Positions 38,197 through 49,063 of a DNA stretch of 64,000 nt are shown here, in pieces. Positions within the stretch are counted from its first letter, which is position 1. Each line of letters starts with the position of its first letter. Made by a program: the position numbers and the translations under genes. Source of the DNA: Escherichia coli (GTDB lineage Bacteria; Pseudomonadota; Gammaproteobacteria; Enterobacterales; Enterobacteriaceae). The notes beneath the pieces are model-generated. The model was not told the DNA's origin, did not search any database, and saw only the letters and a program-made list of their open reading frames with translations. The stretch covers positions 33,924 to 97,923 of the forward strand of contig NZ_JAATUR010000013.1 in NCBI RefSeq assembly GCF_011881725.1, in the 5' to 3' direction.

Positions 38197-39579
38197 GTGG
38201 CAAAAGCTCCAAAACGCGCCTTTGTTTGTAATGAATGCGGGGCCGATTATCCGCGCTGGCAGGGGCAGTGCAGCGCCTGCCATGCCTGGAACACCATCAC
38301 CGAGGTACGTCTTGCTGCGTCGCCAACGGTGGCGCGTAACGAGCGTCTCAGTGGCTATGCCGGTAGTGCCGGGGTGGCAAAAGTCCAGAAACTCTCCGAT
38401 ATCAGCCTTGAAGAGCTGCCGCGTTTTTCCACCGGATTTAAAGAGTTCGACCGCGTATTAGGCGGCGGGGTGGTGCCAGGAAGCGCCATTCTGATTGGTG
38501 GTAACCCTGGTGCCGGAAAATCCACGCTGCTACTGCAAACGTTGTGCAAACTGGCGCAGCAGATGAAAACGCTGTATGTCACTGGCGAAGAGTCGCTGCA
38601 ACAGGTGGCGATGCGTGCTCACCGTCTCGGTCTGCCGACCGACAATCTCAATATGCTGTCGGAAACCAGCATCGAACAGATCTGCCTGATTGCTGAAGAA
38701 GAGCAACCGAAGCTGATGGTCATTGACTCGATCCAGGTGATGCATATGGCGGACGTGCAGTCTTCGCCAGGCAGCGTGGCGCAGGTGCGTGAAACGGCGG
38801 CTTATCTGACGCGCTTCGCCAAAACGCGCGGGGTGGCGATTGTCATGGTGGGTCACGTAACCAAAGATGGTTCGCTGGCTGGTCCTAAAGTGCTGGAACA
38901 CTGTATCGACTGTTCAGTGCTGCTGGACGGTGATGCTGACTCCCGTTTTCGCACCTTGCGCAGCCATAAAAACCGCTTCGGCGCGGTGAATGAGCTGGGC
39001 GTCTTCGCGATGACCGAACAGGGTCTGCGTGAAGTTAGTAACCCTTCGGCGATCTTCTTAAGTCGCGGCGATGAAGTGACCTCTGGCAGTTCAGTGATGG
39101 TGGTGTGGGAAGGAACGCGTCCGCTACTGGTGGAGATCCAGGCGCTGGTCGATCACTCGATGATGGCGAATCCACGCCGCGTCGCAGTAGGGCTGGAGCA
39201 AAACCGTCTGGCGATCCTGCTGGCAGTGCTGCACCGTCACGGTGGTCTGCAAATGGCCGATCAGGATGTGTTTGTGAACGTGGTCGGCGGTGTGAAGGTG
39301 ACCGAAACCAGTGCCGACTTAGCATTACTGCTGGCGATGGTTTCCAGCCTGCGTGACAGACCGCTACCGCAGGATCTGGTGGTGTTTGGTGAAGTCGGGC
39401 TGGCAGGAGAGATCCGCCCGGTGCCCAGCGGCCAGGAACGAATCTCTGAAGCGGCGAAACACGGTTTTCGCCGGGCGATTGTTCCGGCAGCCAATGTGCC
39501 GAAAAAAGCGCCGGAAGGGATGCAGATTTTTGGCGTTAAAAAACTCTCCGACGCGCTTAGCGTGTTCGACGACTTATAA
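38197..39579 (+). CDS. radA: DNA repair ATPase RadA
   Basis: 460 residues, GTG start at 38197. RecA-like branch-migration protein for recombinational repair. N-terminal zinc finger (CNEC...CSAC), Walker A GGNPGAGKST, the RadA-specific KNRFG motif and a C-terminal Lon-protease-like domain. The stop shares one base with an in-frame start region of nadR; nadR proper begins 20 bp later. Confidence 0.97.
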   Translation: MAKAPKRAFVCNECGADYPRWQGQCSACHAWNTITEVRLAASPTVARNERLSGYAGSAGVAKVQKLSDISLEELPRFSTGFKEFDRVLGGGVVPGSAILIGGNPGAGKSTLLLQTLCKLAQQMKTLYVTGEESLQQVAMRAHRLGLPTDNLNMLSETSIEQICLIAEEEQPKLMVIDSIQVMHMADVQSSPGSVAQVRETAAYLTRFAKTRGVAIVMVGHVTKDGSLAGPKVLEHCIDCSVLLDGDADSRFRTLRSHKNRFGAVNELGVFAMTEQGLREVSNPSAIFLSRGDEVTSGSSVMVVWEGTRPLLVEIQALVDHSMMANPRRVAVGLEQNRLAILLAVLHRHGGLQMADQDVFVNVVGGVKVTETSADLALLLAMVSSLRDRPLPQDLVVFGEVGLAGEIRPVPSGQERISEAAKHGFRRAIVPAANVPKKAPEGMQIFGVKKLSDALSVFDDL

Positions 39580-39599
39580 TGAGAGATACGGAGGGAGAT

Positions 39600-40832
39600 A
39601 TGTCGTCATTTGATTACCTGAAAACTGCCATTAAGCAACAGGGCTGCACGCTACAGCAGGTGGCTGATGCCAGCGGTATGACCAAAGGGTATTTAAGCCA
39701 GTTACTGAATGCCAAAATCAAAAGCCCCAGCGCGCAAAAGCTGGAGGCATTGCACCGTTTTTTGGGGCTGGAGTTTCCCCGGCAGAAGAAAACGATCGGC
39801 GTTGTATTCGGTAAGTTCTACCCGCTGCATACCGGACATATCTACCTTATCCAGCGTGCCTGTAGCCAGGTTGACGAGCTGCATATCATTATGGGTTTTG
39901 ACGATACCCGTGACCGCGCACTGTTTGAAGACAGTGCCATGTCGCAGCAGCCGACTGTCCCGGATCGTCTGCGCTGGTTACTGCAAACCTTCAAGTATCA
40001 AAAAAATATCCGCATTCATGCCTTTAACGAAGAGGGCATGGAGCCGTATCCGCACGGCTGGGATGTGTGGAGCAATGGCATCAAAAAGTTTATGGCTGAA
40101 AAAGGGATCCAGCCGGATCTGATCTACACCTCGGAAGAAGCCGACGCCCCGCAGTATATGGAGCATCTGGGGATCGAAACGGTGCTGGTCGATCCGAAAC
40201 GTACCTTTATGAGTATCAGCGGTGCGCAGATCCGCGAAAATCCGTTCCGTTACTGGGAATATATTCCCACCGAAGTGAAGCCGTTCTTTGTGCGTACCGT
40301 GGCGATCCTCGGCGGCGAGTCGAGCGGTAAATCCACTCTGGTAAATAAACTCGCCAATATCTTCAACACCACCAGTGCGTGGGAGTTTGGTCGTGATTAT
40401 GTCTTTTCGCATCTGGGCGGTGATGAGATCGCGTTGCAGTATTCCGACTACGATAAAATCGCGCTGGGACACGCACAATATATTGATTTCGCGGTGAAAT
40501 ATGCCAATAAAGTGGCGTTTATCGACACTGATTTTGTCACTACCCAGGCATTCTGCAAAAAGTACGAAGGGCGTGAGCACCCGTTTGTACAGGCACTGAT
40601 CGATGAATACCGTTTTGATCTGGTGATCCTGCTGGAGAACAACACTCCGTGGGTGGCAGATGGTTTACGCAGCCTCGGCAGTTCGGTGGATCGCAAAGAG
40701 TTCCAGAACTTGCTGGTGGAGATGCTGGAAGAGAACAATATCGAATTTGTGCGGGTTGAAGAGGACGATTACGACAGCCGTTTCCTGCGTTGCGTGGAGC
40801 TGGTGCGGGAAATGATGGGGGAGCAGAGGTAA
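39600..40832 (+). CDS. nadR: NAD regulator/NMN adenylyltransferase/ribosylnicotinamide kinase NadR
   Basis: 410 residues. Three domains: HTH (about 1-60) repressing NAD genes, NMN adenylyltransferase (GKFYPLHTGH, about 71-80) and ribosylnicotinamide kinase (Walker A GGESSGKST, about 237-245). Start MSSFDYLKTAIKQ at 39600 follows gagggagat; the open frame extends into radA. K-12 length. Confidence 0.97.
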   Translation: MSSFDYLKTAIKQQGCTLQQVADASGMTKGYLSQLLNAKIKSPSAQKLEALHRFLGLEFPRQKKTIGVVFGKFYPLHTGHIYLIQRACSQVDELHIIMGFDDTRDRALFEDSAMSQQPTVPDRLRWLLQTFKYQKNIRIHAFNEEGMEPYPHGWDVWSNGIKKFMAEKGIQPDLIYTSEEADAPQYMEHLGIETVLVDPKRTFMSISGAQIRENPFRYWEYIPTEVKPFFVRTVAILGGESSGKSTLVNKLANIFNTTSAWEFGRDYVFSHLGGDEIALQYSDYDKIALGHAQYIDFAVKYANKVAFIDTDFVTTQAFCKKYEGREHPFVQALIDEYRFDLVILLENNTPWVADGLRSLGSSVDRKEFQNLLVEMLEENNIEFVRVEEDDYDSRFLRCVELVREMMGEQR

Positions 40833-40865
40833 CCGTGACGAAACTGCTCAAAGGCGAGGTATAAA

Positions 40866-41137
<272 letters not shown>

Positions 41138-41139
41138 CA

Positions 41140-42807
41140 TTACTTCGCAATACGTTTGTACTTGATACGTTTCGGCTCCAGCGCGTCTGCGCCCAGCGTG
41201 CGTTTCTTGTACTCTTCGTACTCGGTAAAGTTACCTTCGAAGAACTCAACTTTACCTTCATCCTGGTAATCCAGAATGTGCGTGGCGATACGGTCGAGGA
41301 ACCAACGATCGTGCGAGATAACCATCGCGCAGCCCGGGAACTCCAGCAGGGCGTTTTCCAGCGCACGCAGGGTTTCGATATCCAGGTCGTTGGTTGGTTC
41401 GTCGAGCAGCAGCATGTTGCCGCCAACCTGCAGCAGCTTCGCCAGATGCAGACGACCACGCTCACCACCGGAAAGTTCGCCAACGCGTTTCCCCTGATCA
41501 ACCCCTTTGAAGTTAAAGCGGCCAACGTAGGCGCGGCTTGGCATCTCGGTGTTGCCGATCTTCATGATATCCAGCCCGCCGGAAACTTCTTCCCAAACGG
41601 TTTTGCTGTTATCCATTGAGTCACGGAACTGATCGACAGATGCCAGTTTCACCGTTTCACCTAAAGTGATGGTGCCGCTGTCCGGCTGTTCCTGACCAGA
41701 GATCATACGGAACAGCGTCGATTTACCCGCGCCGTTCGGACCGATGATCCCGACGATTGCCCCTTTCGGGATCGAGAAGCTCAAATCGTCAATCAGCAGG
41801 CGATCGCCGTAGGATTTACGCAGGTTGCTGACTTCCAGCACTTTATCGCCCAGACGCGGTCCAGGTGGAATAAACAGTTCGTTGGTTTCGTTACGTTTCT
41901 GATATTCGGTGCTGTTCAGCTCTTCAAAGCGTGCCAGACGTGCTTTACCTTTCGACTGACGGCCTTTAGTACCCTGACGAACCCACTCCAGCTCTTTCTC
42001 GATCGACTTACGACGCGCCGCTTCTTGTGAAGCTTCCTGCGCCAGACGCTGATCTTTCTGCTCCAGCCAGGAGGAGTAGTTGCCTTCCCACGGAATACCT
42101 TCGCCGCGGTCAAGTTCGAGGATCCAGCCCGCGACGTTATCGAGGAAGTAACGGTCGTGGGTAATCGCCACAACGGTGCCTTCGAAGTCGTGCAGGAAGC
42201 GTTCCAGCCACGCCACGGATTCGGCATCCAGGTGGTTGGTCGGTTCGTCGAGCAGCAGCATGTCTGGTTTTTCCAGCAGCAGGCGGCACAAGGCCACGCG
42301 ACGACGCTCACCACCGGAGAGGTTAGCGATTTTCGCGTCCCAGTCCGGCAGACGCAGCGCATCCGCTGCACGCTCCAGCTGTACGTTCAGGTTATGACCG
42401 TCGTGAGCCTGAATGATCTCTTCCAGACGGCCCTGCTCAGCAGCCAGTTTGTCAAAATCGGCATCCGGATCGGCATACAGCGCGTACACTTCATCCAGAC
42501 GTTTCAGAGCGTTAACCACTTCAGAAACGGCTTCTTCAATGGACTCACGTACGGTGTGTTCCGGGTTGAGCTGCGGTTCCTGCGGCAGATAACCAATCTT
42601 GATATCTGGCTGCGGGCGCGCTTCACCTTCGATGTCTTTATCGATGCCCGCCATAATGCGCAGCAGGGTAGACTTACCCGCGCCGTTCAGACCCAGGACA
42701 CCAATTTTTGCCCCAGGGAAGAAACTCAGAGAGATGTTTTTCAAGATATGACGTTTCGGCGGAACAACTTTGCCGACACGATGCATGGTATAAACGAATT
42801 GAGCCAC
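41140..42807 (-). CDS. ettA: Energy-dependent translational throttle protein EttA
   Basis: 555 residues (formerly YjjK). ABC-F protein that binds the ribosomal E site and gates entry into elongation according to ATP/ADP. Two ABC domains: Walker A GLNGAGKST and GPNGAGKST, signatures LSGGE twice, and the arm domain and linker between them (QKDQRLAQEAS...). No transmembrane part. Start follows agcgaagtccaacgtggctca.. on the minus strand. Family length. Confidence 0.96.
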   Translation of the reverse strand: MAQFVYTMHRVGKVVPPKRHILKNISLSFFPGAKIGVLGLNGAGKSTLLRIMAGIDKDIEGEARPQPDIKIGYLPQEPQLNPEHTVRESIEEAVSEVVNALKRLDEVYALYADPDADFDKLAAEQGRLEEIIQAHDGHNLNVQLERAADALRLPDWDAKIANLSGGERRRVALCRLLLEKPDMLLLDEPTNHLDAESVAWLERFLHDFEGTVVAITHDRYFLDNVAGWILELDRGEGIPWEGNYSSWLEQKDQRLAQEASQEAARRKSIEKELEWVRQGTKGRQSKGKARLARFEELNSTEYQKRNETNELFIPPGPRLGDKVLEVSNLRKSYGDRLLIDDLSFSIPKGAIVGIIGPNGAGKSTLFRMISGQEQPDSGTITLGETVKLASVDQFRDSMDNSKTVWEEVSGGLDIMKIGNTEMPSRAYVGRFNFKGVDQGKRVGELSGGERGRLHLAKLLQVGGNMLLLDEPTNDLDIETLRALENALLEFPGCAMVISHDRWFLDRIATHILDYQDEGKVEFFEGNFTEYEEYKKRTLGADALEPKRIKYKRIAK

Positions 42808-42905
42808 GTTGGACTTCGCCTCTATGTTTATCGTGATGATGAGTTTTCAAAGGCGAAGTGTAGCCTTTTTCCCCGCCTAATCCCAGTTGGTCGATCGCCT
42901 TCGCA

Positions 42906-43032
42906 GTATACTCGTCATACTTCAAGTTGCATGTGCTGCGCTTACGCTCGCTCACCCCAGTCACTTACTTCTGTAAGCTCCTGGGGACTCACTCACTTAT
43001 CGCCTTCCTGCAACTCGAATTATTTAGAGTAT
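42906..43032. repeat. ERIC (IRU) element
   Basis: About 127 bp; includes cgctcaccccagtcacttac (complement of the ERIC2 core) and gtaagctcctggggactcac (ERIC1R core), framed by terminal repeats (gtatactcgtcatac / aattatttagagtat). It lies in the 335-bp gap between divergent ettA and slt. Confidence 0.9.
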
Positions 43033-43142
43033 AAAAGTAAAAAAGTGTCCGTAACGTGGCGTAAACGGCAATGACTGGTTAGCATAAATCTATTACGCGG
43101 CATGACGCTGCATTGATGTATTTACACTTAGAGGGTGCGCTT

Positions 43143-45080
43143 GTGGAAAAAGCCAAACAAGTTACCTGGCGGCTGTTGGCTGCCGGTGTCTGTCTGCTGA
43201 CGGTCAGCAGCGTGGCACGAGCCGACTCACTGGATGAGCAGCGTAGCCGTTACGCGCAAATCAAGCAGGCCTGGGATAATCGACAAATGGATGTGGTCGA
43301 ACAAATGATGCCATCCCTGAAGGATTATCCACTTTATCCTTACCTGGAATATCGCCAGATTACCGATGACCTGATGAATCAACCAGCGGTGACGGTCACT
43401 AACTTTGTTCGCGCTAATCCCACGCTTCCTCCCGCTCGCACTCTACAATCTCGTTTCGTCAATGAACTGGCGCGGCGTGAAGACTGGCGTGGTTTGTTAG
43501 CCTTTAGCCCGGAAAAGCCCGGAACTACCGAAGCGCAATGTAATTACTACTATGCGAAATGGAACACCGGGCAGAGTGAAGAAGCCTGGCAAGGGGCGAA
43601 AGAGTTGTGGCTAACCGGCAAGAGCCAGCCTAACGCTTGTGACAAGTTATTTAGCGTATGGCGCGCGTCCGGAAAACAAGATCCGCTGGCGTATTTAGAG
43701 CGTATCCGGCTGGCGATGAAAGCGGGTAACACGGGGCTAGTAACAGTACTGGCAGGGCAGATGCCTGCCGATTACCAGACTATCGCCTCAGCAATCATTT
43801 CACTGGCAAATAACCCTAATACGGTGCTGACCTTCGCGCGTACAACTGGAGCGACAGATTTTACCCGTCAAATGGCGGCGGTGGCGTTTGCCAGCGTGGC
43901 GCGCCAGGATGCTGAAAATGCACGGCTGATGATCCCGTCGCTTGCCCAGGCGCAGCAGCTTAATGAAGATCAGATTCAGGAGTTGCGCGATATCGTCGCC
44001 TGGCGTCTGATGGGTAATGATGTTACCGACGAGCAGGCGAAATGGCGCGATGACGCAATTATGCGTTCGCAATCCACCTCGTTAATTGAACGTCGCGTGC
44101 GGATGGCGCTTGGCACTGGCGATCGTCGAGGCCTGAATACCTGGCTGGCGCGTCTGCCTATGGAAGCGAAAGAGAAAGATGAATGGCGTTACTGGCAGGC
44201 GGATCTATTGCTGGAGCGCGGACGTGAAGCTGAAGCGAAAGAGATTTTGCATCAACTCATGCAACAGCGTGGTTTCTACCCGATGGTTGCAGCACAACGC
44301 ATCGGTGAAGAGTATGAGTTGAAGATTGATAAAGCGCCGCAGAATGTTGACAGCGCCCTGACTCAGGGGCCGGAGATGGCGCGCGTGCGCGAGTTGATGT
44401 ACTGGAATCTCGATAACACCGCACGTAGCGAGTGGGCCAATCTGGTGAAGAGCAAGTCAAAAACAGAGCAGGCTCAACTGGCGCGGTATGCTTTCAACAA
44501 CCAATGGTGGGATCTTAGCGTTCAGGCAACGATCGCAGGGAAACTATGGGATCATCTGGAAGAACGATTCCCTCTGGCCTACAACGATCTTTTCAAACGC
44601 TACACCGGTGGTAAGGAGATCCCGCAAAGCTATGCAATGGCAATCGCCCGTCAGGAGAGCGCCTGGAATCCGAAAGTGAAATCGCCGGTAGGGGCCAGCG
44701 GCCTGATGCAGATTATGCCCGGTACGGCGACCCATACGGTGAAGATGTTCTCTATTCCTGGTTACAGCAGCCCTGGGCAATTGTTGGATCCGGAAACGAA
44801 CATCAACATTGGCACCAGTTACCTGCAATATGTTTATCAGCAGTTTGGTAATAACCGTATTTTCTCCTCCGCAGCTTATAACGCCGGTCCAGGACGGGTG
44901 CGCACCTGGCTTGGCAACAGCGCGGGGCGTATCGACGCAGTGGCATTTGTCGAGAGTATTCCGTTCTCCGAGACGCGCGGTTATGTGAAGAACGTGCTGG
45001 CTTATGACGCGTACTATCGCTATTTCATGGGGGATAAACCGACGCTTTTGAGCGCTACGGAATGGGGACGTCGTTACTGA
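43143..45080 (+). CDS. slt: Soluble lytic murein transglycosylase Slt70
   Basis: 645 residues, GTG start (43143). Signal peptide about 1-27 (cleaved after ARA); mature protein is periplasmic. Large alpha-superhelical U and L domains (to about 450), then the goose-type lysozyme-like catalytic domain with the glutamate in ARQESAWNP, plus GLMQIMPGTA and AYNAGPGRV motifs. It cuts glycan strands to 1,6-anhydro-muropeptides. Confidence 0.97.
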   Translation: MEKAKQVTWRLLAAGVCLLTVSSVARADSLDEQRSRYAQIKQAWDNRQMDVVEQMMPSLKDYPLYPYLEYRQITDDLMNQPAVTVTNFVRANPTLPPARTLQSRFVNELARREDWRGLLAFSPEKPGTTEAQCNYYYAKWNTGQSEEAWQGAKELWLTGKSQPNACDKLFSVWRASGKQDPLAYLERIRLAMKAGNTGLVTVLAGQMPADYQTIASAIISLANNPNTVLTFARTTGATDFTRQMAAVAFASVARQDAENARLMIPSLAQAQQLNEDQIQELRDIVAWRLMGNDVTDEQAKWRDDAIMRSQSTSLIERRVRMALGTGDRRGLNTWLARLPMEAKEKDEWRYWQADLLLERGREAEAKEILHQLMQQRGFYPMVAAQRIGEEYELKIDKAPQNVDSALTQGPEMARVRELMYWNLDNTARSEWANLVKSKSKTEQAQLARYAFNNQWWDLSVQATIAGKLWDHLEERFPLAYNDLFKRYTGGKEIPQSYAMAIARQESAWNPKVKSPVGASGLMQIMPGTATHTVKMFSIPGYSSPGQLLDPETNINIGTSYLQYVYQQFGNNRIFSSAAYNAGPGRVRTWLGNSAGRIDAVAFVESIPFSETRGYVKNVLAYDAYYRYFMGDKPTLLSATEWGRRY

Positions 45081-45102
45081 GTCGTACGTTTATGATATGC
45101 TA

Positions 45103-45124
45103 ACGTACTCTTTAGCGAGTACAA
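45103..45124. promoter_or_regulatory. trpR operator/promoter
   Basis: Near-palindromic gtactctttagcgagtac (45104-45121) about 45 bp before trpR, the classic Trp repressor site that gives autoregulation. Confidence 0.88.
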
Positions 45125-45154
45125 CCGGGGGAGGCGCCAGGCTTCCCCCGCTAA

Positions 45155-45496
<342 letters not shown>

Positions 45497-45510
45497 TTTC
45501 AATATTTTCG

Positions 45511-46124
<614 letters not shown>

Positions 46125-46163
46125 TCAGAAAATTAACGTTACAGCAGTATACGGAAAAAAAGC

Positions 46164-46811
46164 ATGTTACAGGTATACCTAGTCCGCCACGGTGAAACGC
46201 AGTGGAACGCCGAGCGACGTATTCAGGGCCAGTCTGACAGCCCGCTGACTGCCAAAGGTGAGCAACAGGCGATGCAGGTGGCGACGCGTGCCAAAGAGCT
46301 TGGCATTACACATATCATCAGTAGCGATTTAGGTCGCACCCGGCGCACGGCAGAAATCATCGCCCAGGCCTGCGGCTGTGACATTATCTTTGATGCCCGC
46401 CTGCGTGAATTAAATATGGGTGTGCTGGAAAAAAGGCATATCGATTCTCTGACCGAAGAAGAAGAGAACTGGCGTCGCCAGCTGGTAAATGGCACCGTCG
46501 ATGGGCGTATTCCAGAAGGCGAATCAATGCAGGAGCTCAGTGATCGTGTCAATGCGGCCCTGGAAGCTTGCCGGGAATTACCGCAGGGAAGCCGGCCGCT
46601 GCTGGTGAGCCACGGTATTGCACTGGGATGCCTGGTGAGCACCATTCTCGGCTTACCAGCATGGGCAGAGCGCCGCTTGCGCCTGCGTAACTGTTCTATT
46701 TCGCGTGTGGATTATCAGGAAAGCCTGTGGCTGGCGTCTGGCTGGGTAGTTGAAACCGCAGGGGACATCTCGCATCTGGACGCCCCTGCATTAGACGAGT
46801 TGCAGCGTTAA
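46164..46811 (+). CDS. gpmB: Phosphoglycerate-mutase-like phosphatase GpmB (YtjC)
   Basis: 215 residues, histidine-phosphatase family. Catalytic VRHGETQWN at the N-terminus, R in GRTRRTAE, and the second His in LVSHGIALG. Annotated as phosphoglycerate mutase 2, but a broad phosphatase role is as likely. The end overlaps rob, on the other strand, by 4 bp. Confidence 0.94.
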   Translation: MLQVYLVRHGETQWNAERRIQGQSDSPLTAKGEQQAMQVATRAKELGITHIISSDLGRTRRTAEIIAQACGCDIIFDARLRELNMGVLEKRHIDSLTEEEENWRRQLVNGTVDGRIPEGESMQELSDRVNAALEACRELPQGSRPLLVSHGIALGCLVSTILGLPAWAERRLRLRNCSISRVDYQESLWLASGWVVETAGDISHLDAPALDELQR

Positions 46812-47677
46812 CGACGAATTGGAATTAGCAGTTCGCAGCGCAGATTAATTGGGCGATCTCCCGCTTTGGCATCTTCTGCCGGGAAGTATCGCTCAATATC
46901 CTGTCCTTTACGGCGTGTCAGGTTGAGCATTGGCATGCATGTTCCGTATACCGTCAGGATAAACTCCTGTACGCCGGTTCCCAGACCTTCATAGGTAAAC
47001 ATCACATATTCACCACCTTGTAGCATGACAGGATGCCCAGTCAGTACATAGCCGTCTGCTTGCTCCTGAGCTAACGCTGTGGTGTAGAACACCTCTTGCT
47101 CGTCGTCTTTATCCTGGCTTGGCCGCGTTTCATTCAGGCCATAAAGTACTGGCGGAATGGTCGGCGCGTTGCCAAGAAAATCGTGCCAGAACTGATAACG
47201 CATTTCATGGCGAAAATCAGAGATTTGTTCCAGTGAACAAGAGTAACTCTGGGTTACGCCAATCAGCGGCGTGTCTTCCAGGATGACAAATTTATGCTCT
47301 GGCATGGTGAATTCACCCAGACGCAGTGGTGGGCGAATACCAAAGGCGCTCCATTCAGGGGAACGGCGATAAAGAGCGGGAGTCTGGGCAAACTGTTTCT
47401 TAAATGCGCGAGTAAATGTCTGTTGAGAGTCGAAGCGGTATTGCAGTGCAATATCCAGAATTGGGCGCGCGGTCAGGCGTAGTGCGACCGCCGATTTCGA
47501 CAAACGACGAGCACGAATATACGCGCCAATAGCATGGCCAGTGACATCTTTAAACATTCTCTGTAAGTGCCACTTGGAATAACCTGCTTTCGCCGCTACA
47601 TTGTCGAGCGACAGTGGCTGATCCAGATGACCTTCCAACCAGATTAAAAGGTCGCGAATAATGCCGGCCTGATCCAT
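46808..47677 (-). CDS. rob: AraC/XylS regulator Rob
   Basis: 289 residues. Right-oriC-binding protein; activates the mar/sox/rob regulon. N-terminal AraC DNA-binding domain (about 1-105, two helix-turn-helix units: LDNVAAKAGYSKWHLQRMF and ILDIALQYRFDSQQTFTRAF), C-terminal GyrI-like ligand-binding domain. Start at 47675-47677. Confidence 0.97.
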   Translation of the reverse strand: MDQAGIIRDLLIWLEGHLDQPLSLDNVAAKAGYSKWHLQRMFKDVTGHAIGAYIRARRLSKSAVALRLTARPILDIALQYRFDSQQTFTRAFKKQFAQTPALYRRSPEWSAFGIRPPLRLGEFTMPEHKFVILEDTPLIGVTQSYSCSLEQISDFRHEMRYQFWHDFLGNAPTIPPVLYGLNETRPSQDKDDEQEVFYTTALAQEQADGYVLTGHPVMLQGGEYVMFTYEGLGTGVQEFILTVYGTCMPMLNLTRRKGQDIERYFPAEDAKAGDRPINLRCELLIPIRR

Positions 47678-47887
47678 AAAATATCCTCATCCTTTCACAA
47701 CGAGCACCTGACATCAGGTTATTGGATAATAGCATTTTTTGCTGTTTTAGCATTCAGTGTTTTTTTCTTAGTAGAGTATGTTTTAGGTCTTGACGGAAAT
47801 AAAAGTATTGAGATTTTGTTTTTAATCAATATGTTATTTACTGTGACGAACTAGTTGCTCTGTGTAATTTATAAAAATGGTAACAAT

Positions 47888-48361
47888 ATGAAATACAAGC
47901 ATTTGATCCTGTCTTTAAGCCTGATAATGCTGGGTCCATTGGCACATGCGGAAGAAATTGGTTCGGTCGATACAGTATTTAAAATGATCGGCCCGGATCA
48001 CAAAATTGTCGTAGAAGCCTTTGACGATCCCGATGTGAAAAATGTCACCTGTTATGTGAGTCGGGCGAAAACCGGCGGTATTAAAGGGGGATTGGGCCTG
48101 GCGGAAGATACTTCCGATGCGGCTATTTCCTGCCAGCAAGTCGGGCCGATTGAACTGTCGGATCGCATTAAAAATGGCAAAGCCCAGGGCGAAGTAGTAT
48201 TCAAAAAACGTACGTCGCTGGTCTTTAAGTCATTGCAGGTCGTACGCTTCTATGACGCCAAACGCAACGCGCTCGCTTACCTGGCTTACTCCGACAAAGT
48301 TGTTGATGGGTCGCCGAAAAACGCGATTAGCGCGGTGCCTGTCATGCCGTGGCGGCAATAA
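47888..48361 (+). CDS. creA: CreA periplasmic protein
   Basis: 157 residues with a signal peptide (about 1-22, cleaved after AHA). Function unknown; first gene of creABCD. Start 47888 follows ggtaacaat. Confidence 0.95.
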   Translation: MKYKHLILSLSLIMLGPLAHAEEIGSVDTVFKMIGPDHKIVVEAFDDPDVKNVTCYVSRAKTGGIKGGLGLAEDTSDAAISCQQVGPIELSDRIKNGKAQGEVVFKKRTSLVFKSLQVVRFYDAKRNALAYLAYSDKVVDGSPKNAISAVPVMPWRQ

Positions 48362-48373
48362 CAGAGGCGATAT

Positions 48374-49063
48374 ATGCAACGGGAAACGGTCTGGTTAGTG
48401 GAAGACGAGCAAGGGATAGCTGATACGCTGGTCTACATGTTGCAGCAGGAAGGTTTTGCCGTCGAAGTCTTTGAGCGAGGCTTACCAGTACTGGATAAAG
48501 CACGCCAACAGGTTCCCGACGTCATTATTCTCGATGTTGGTCTGCCGGATATCAGCGGCTTTGAATTGTGCCGACAGTTACTGGTGATCCATCCGGCGCT
48601 ACCTGTACTATTTCTGACAGCTCGTAGTGAAGAGATAGATCGCCTGCTTGGACTGGAAATTGGCGCTGACGACTACGTGGCTAAACCGTTTTCACCCCGC
48701 GAAGTGTGCGCCAGAGTGCGCACTTTACTGCGTCGGGTGAAGAAGTTCTCGATGCCGTCTCCCGTCATCCGTATTGGTCATTTTGAATTGGATGAACCAG
48801 CGGCGCAGATCTGCTGGTTTGACACGCCATTAACGCTAACACGGTATGAGTTTTTATTACTGAAAACGTTACTCAAGTCGCCGGGCCGCGTCTGGTCCCG
48901 TCAACAACTGATGGATAGCGTCTGGGAGGATGCGCAGGACACTTACGATCGCACCGTCGATACTCACATCAAAACGTTACGCGCCAAACTGCGCGCTATA
49001 AATCCCGATCTTTCGCCGATTAATACGCATCGCGGAATGGGATACAGTCTGAGGAGCCTGTAA
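48374..49063 (+). CDS. creB: Response regulator CreB
   Basis: 229 residues, OmpR family. Receiver domain with the phospho-acceptor aspartate in VIILDVGLPD and the KPF motif; C-terminal winged helix. Activates the Cre regulon at TTCAC repeats. The stop overlaps the creC start by one base (TAATG). Confidence 0.97.
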   Translation: MQRETVWLVEDEQGIADTLVYMLQQEGFAVEVFERGLPVLDKARQQVPDVIILDVGLPDISGFELCRQLLVIHPALPVLFLTARSEEIDRLLGLEIGADDYVAKPFSPREVCARVRTLLRRVKKFSMPSPVIRIGHFELDEPAAQICWFDTPLTLTRYEFLLLKTLLKSPGRVWSRQQLMDSVWEDAQDTYDRTVDTHIKTLRAKLRAINPDLSPINTHRGMGYSLRSL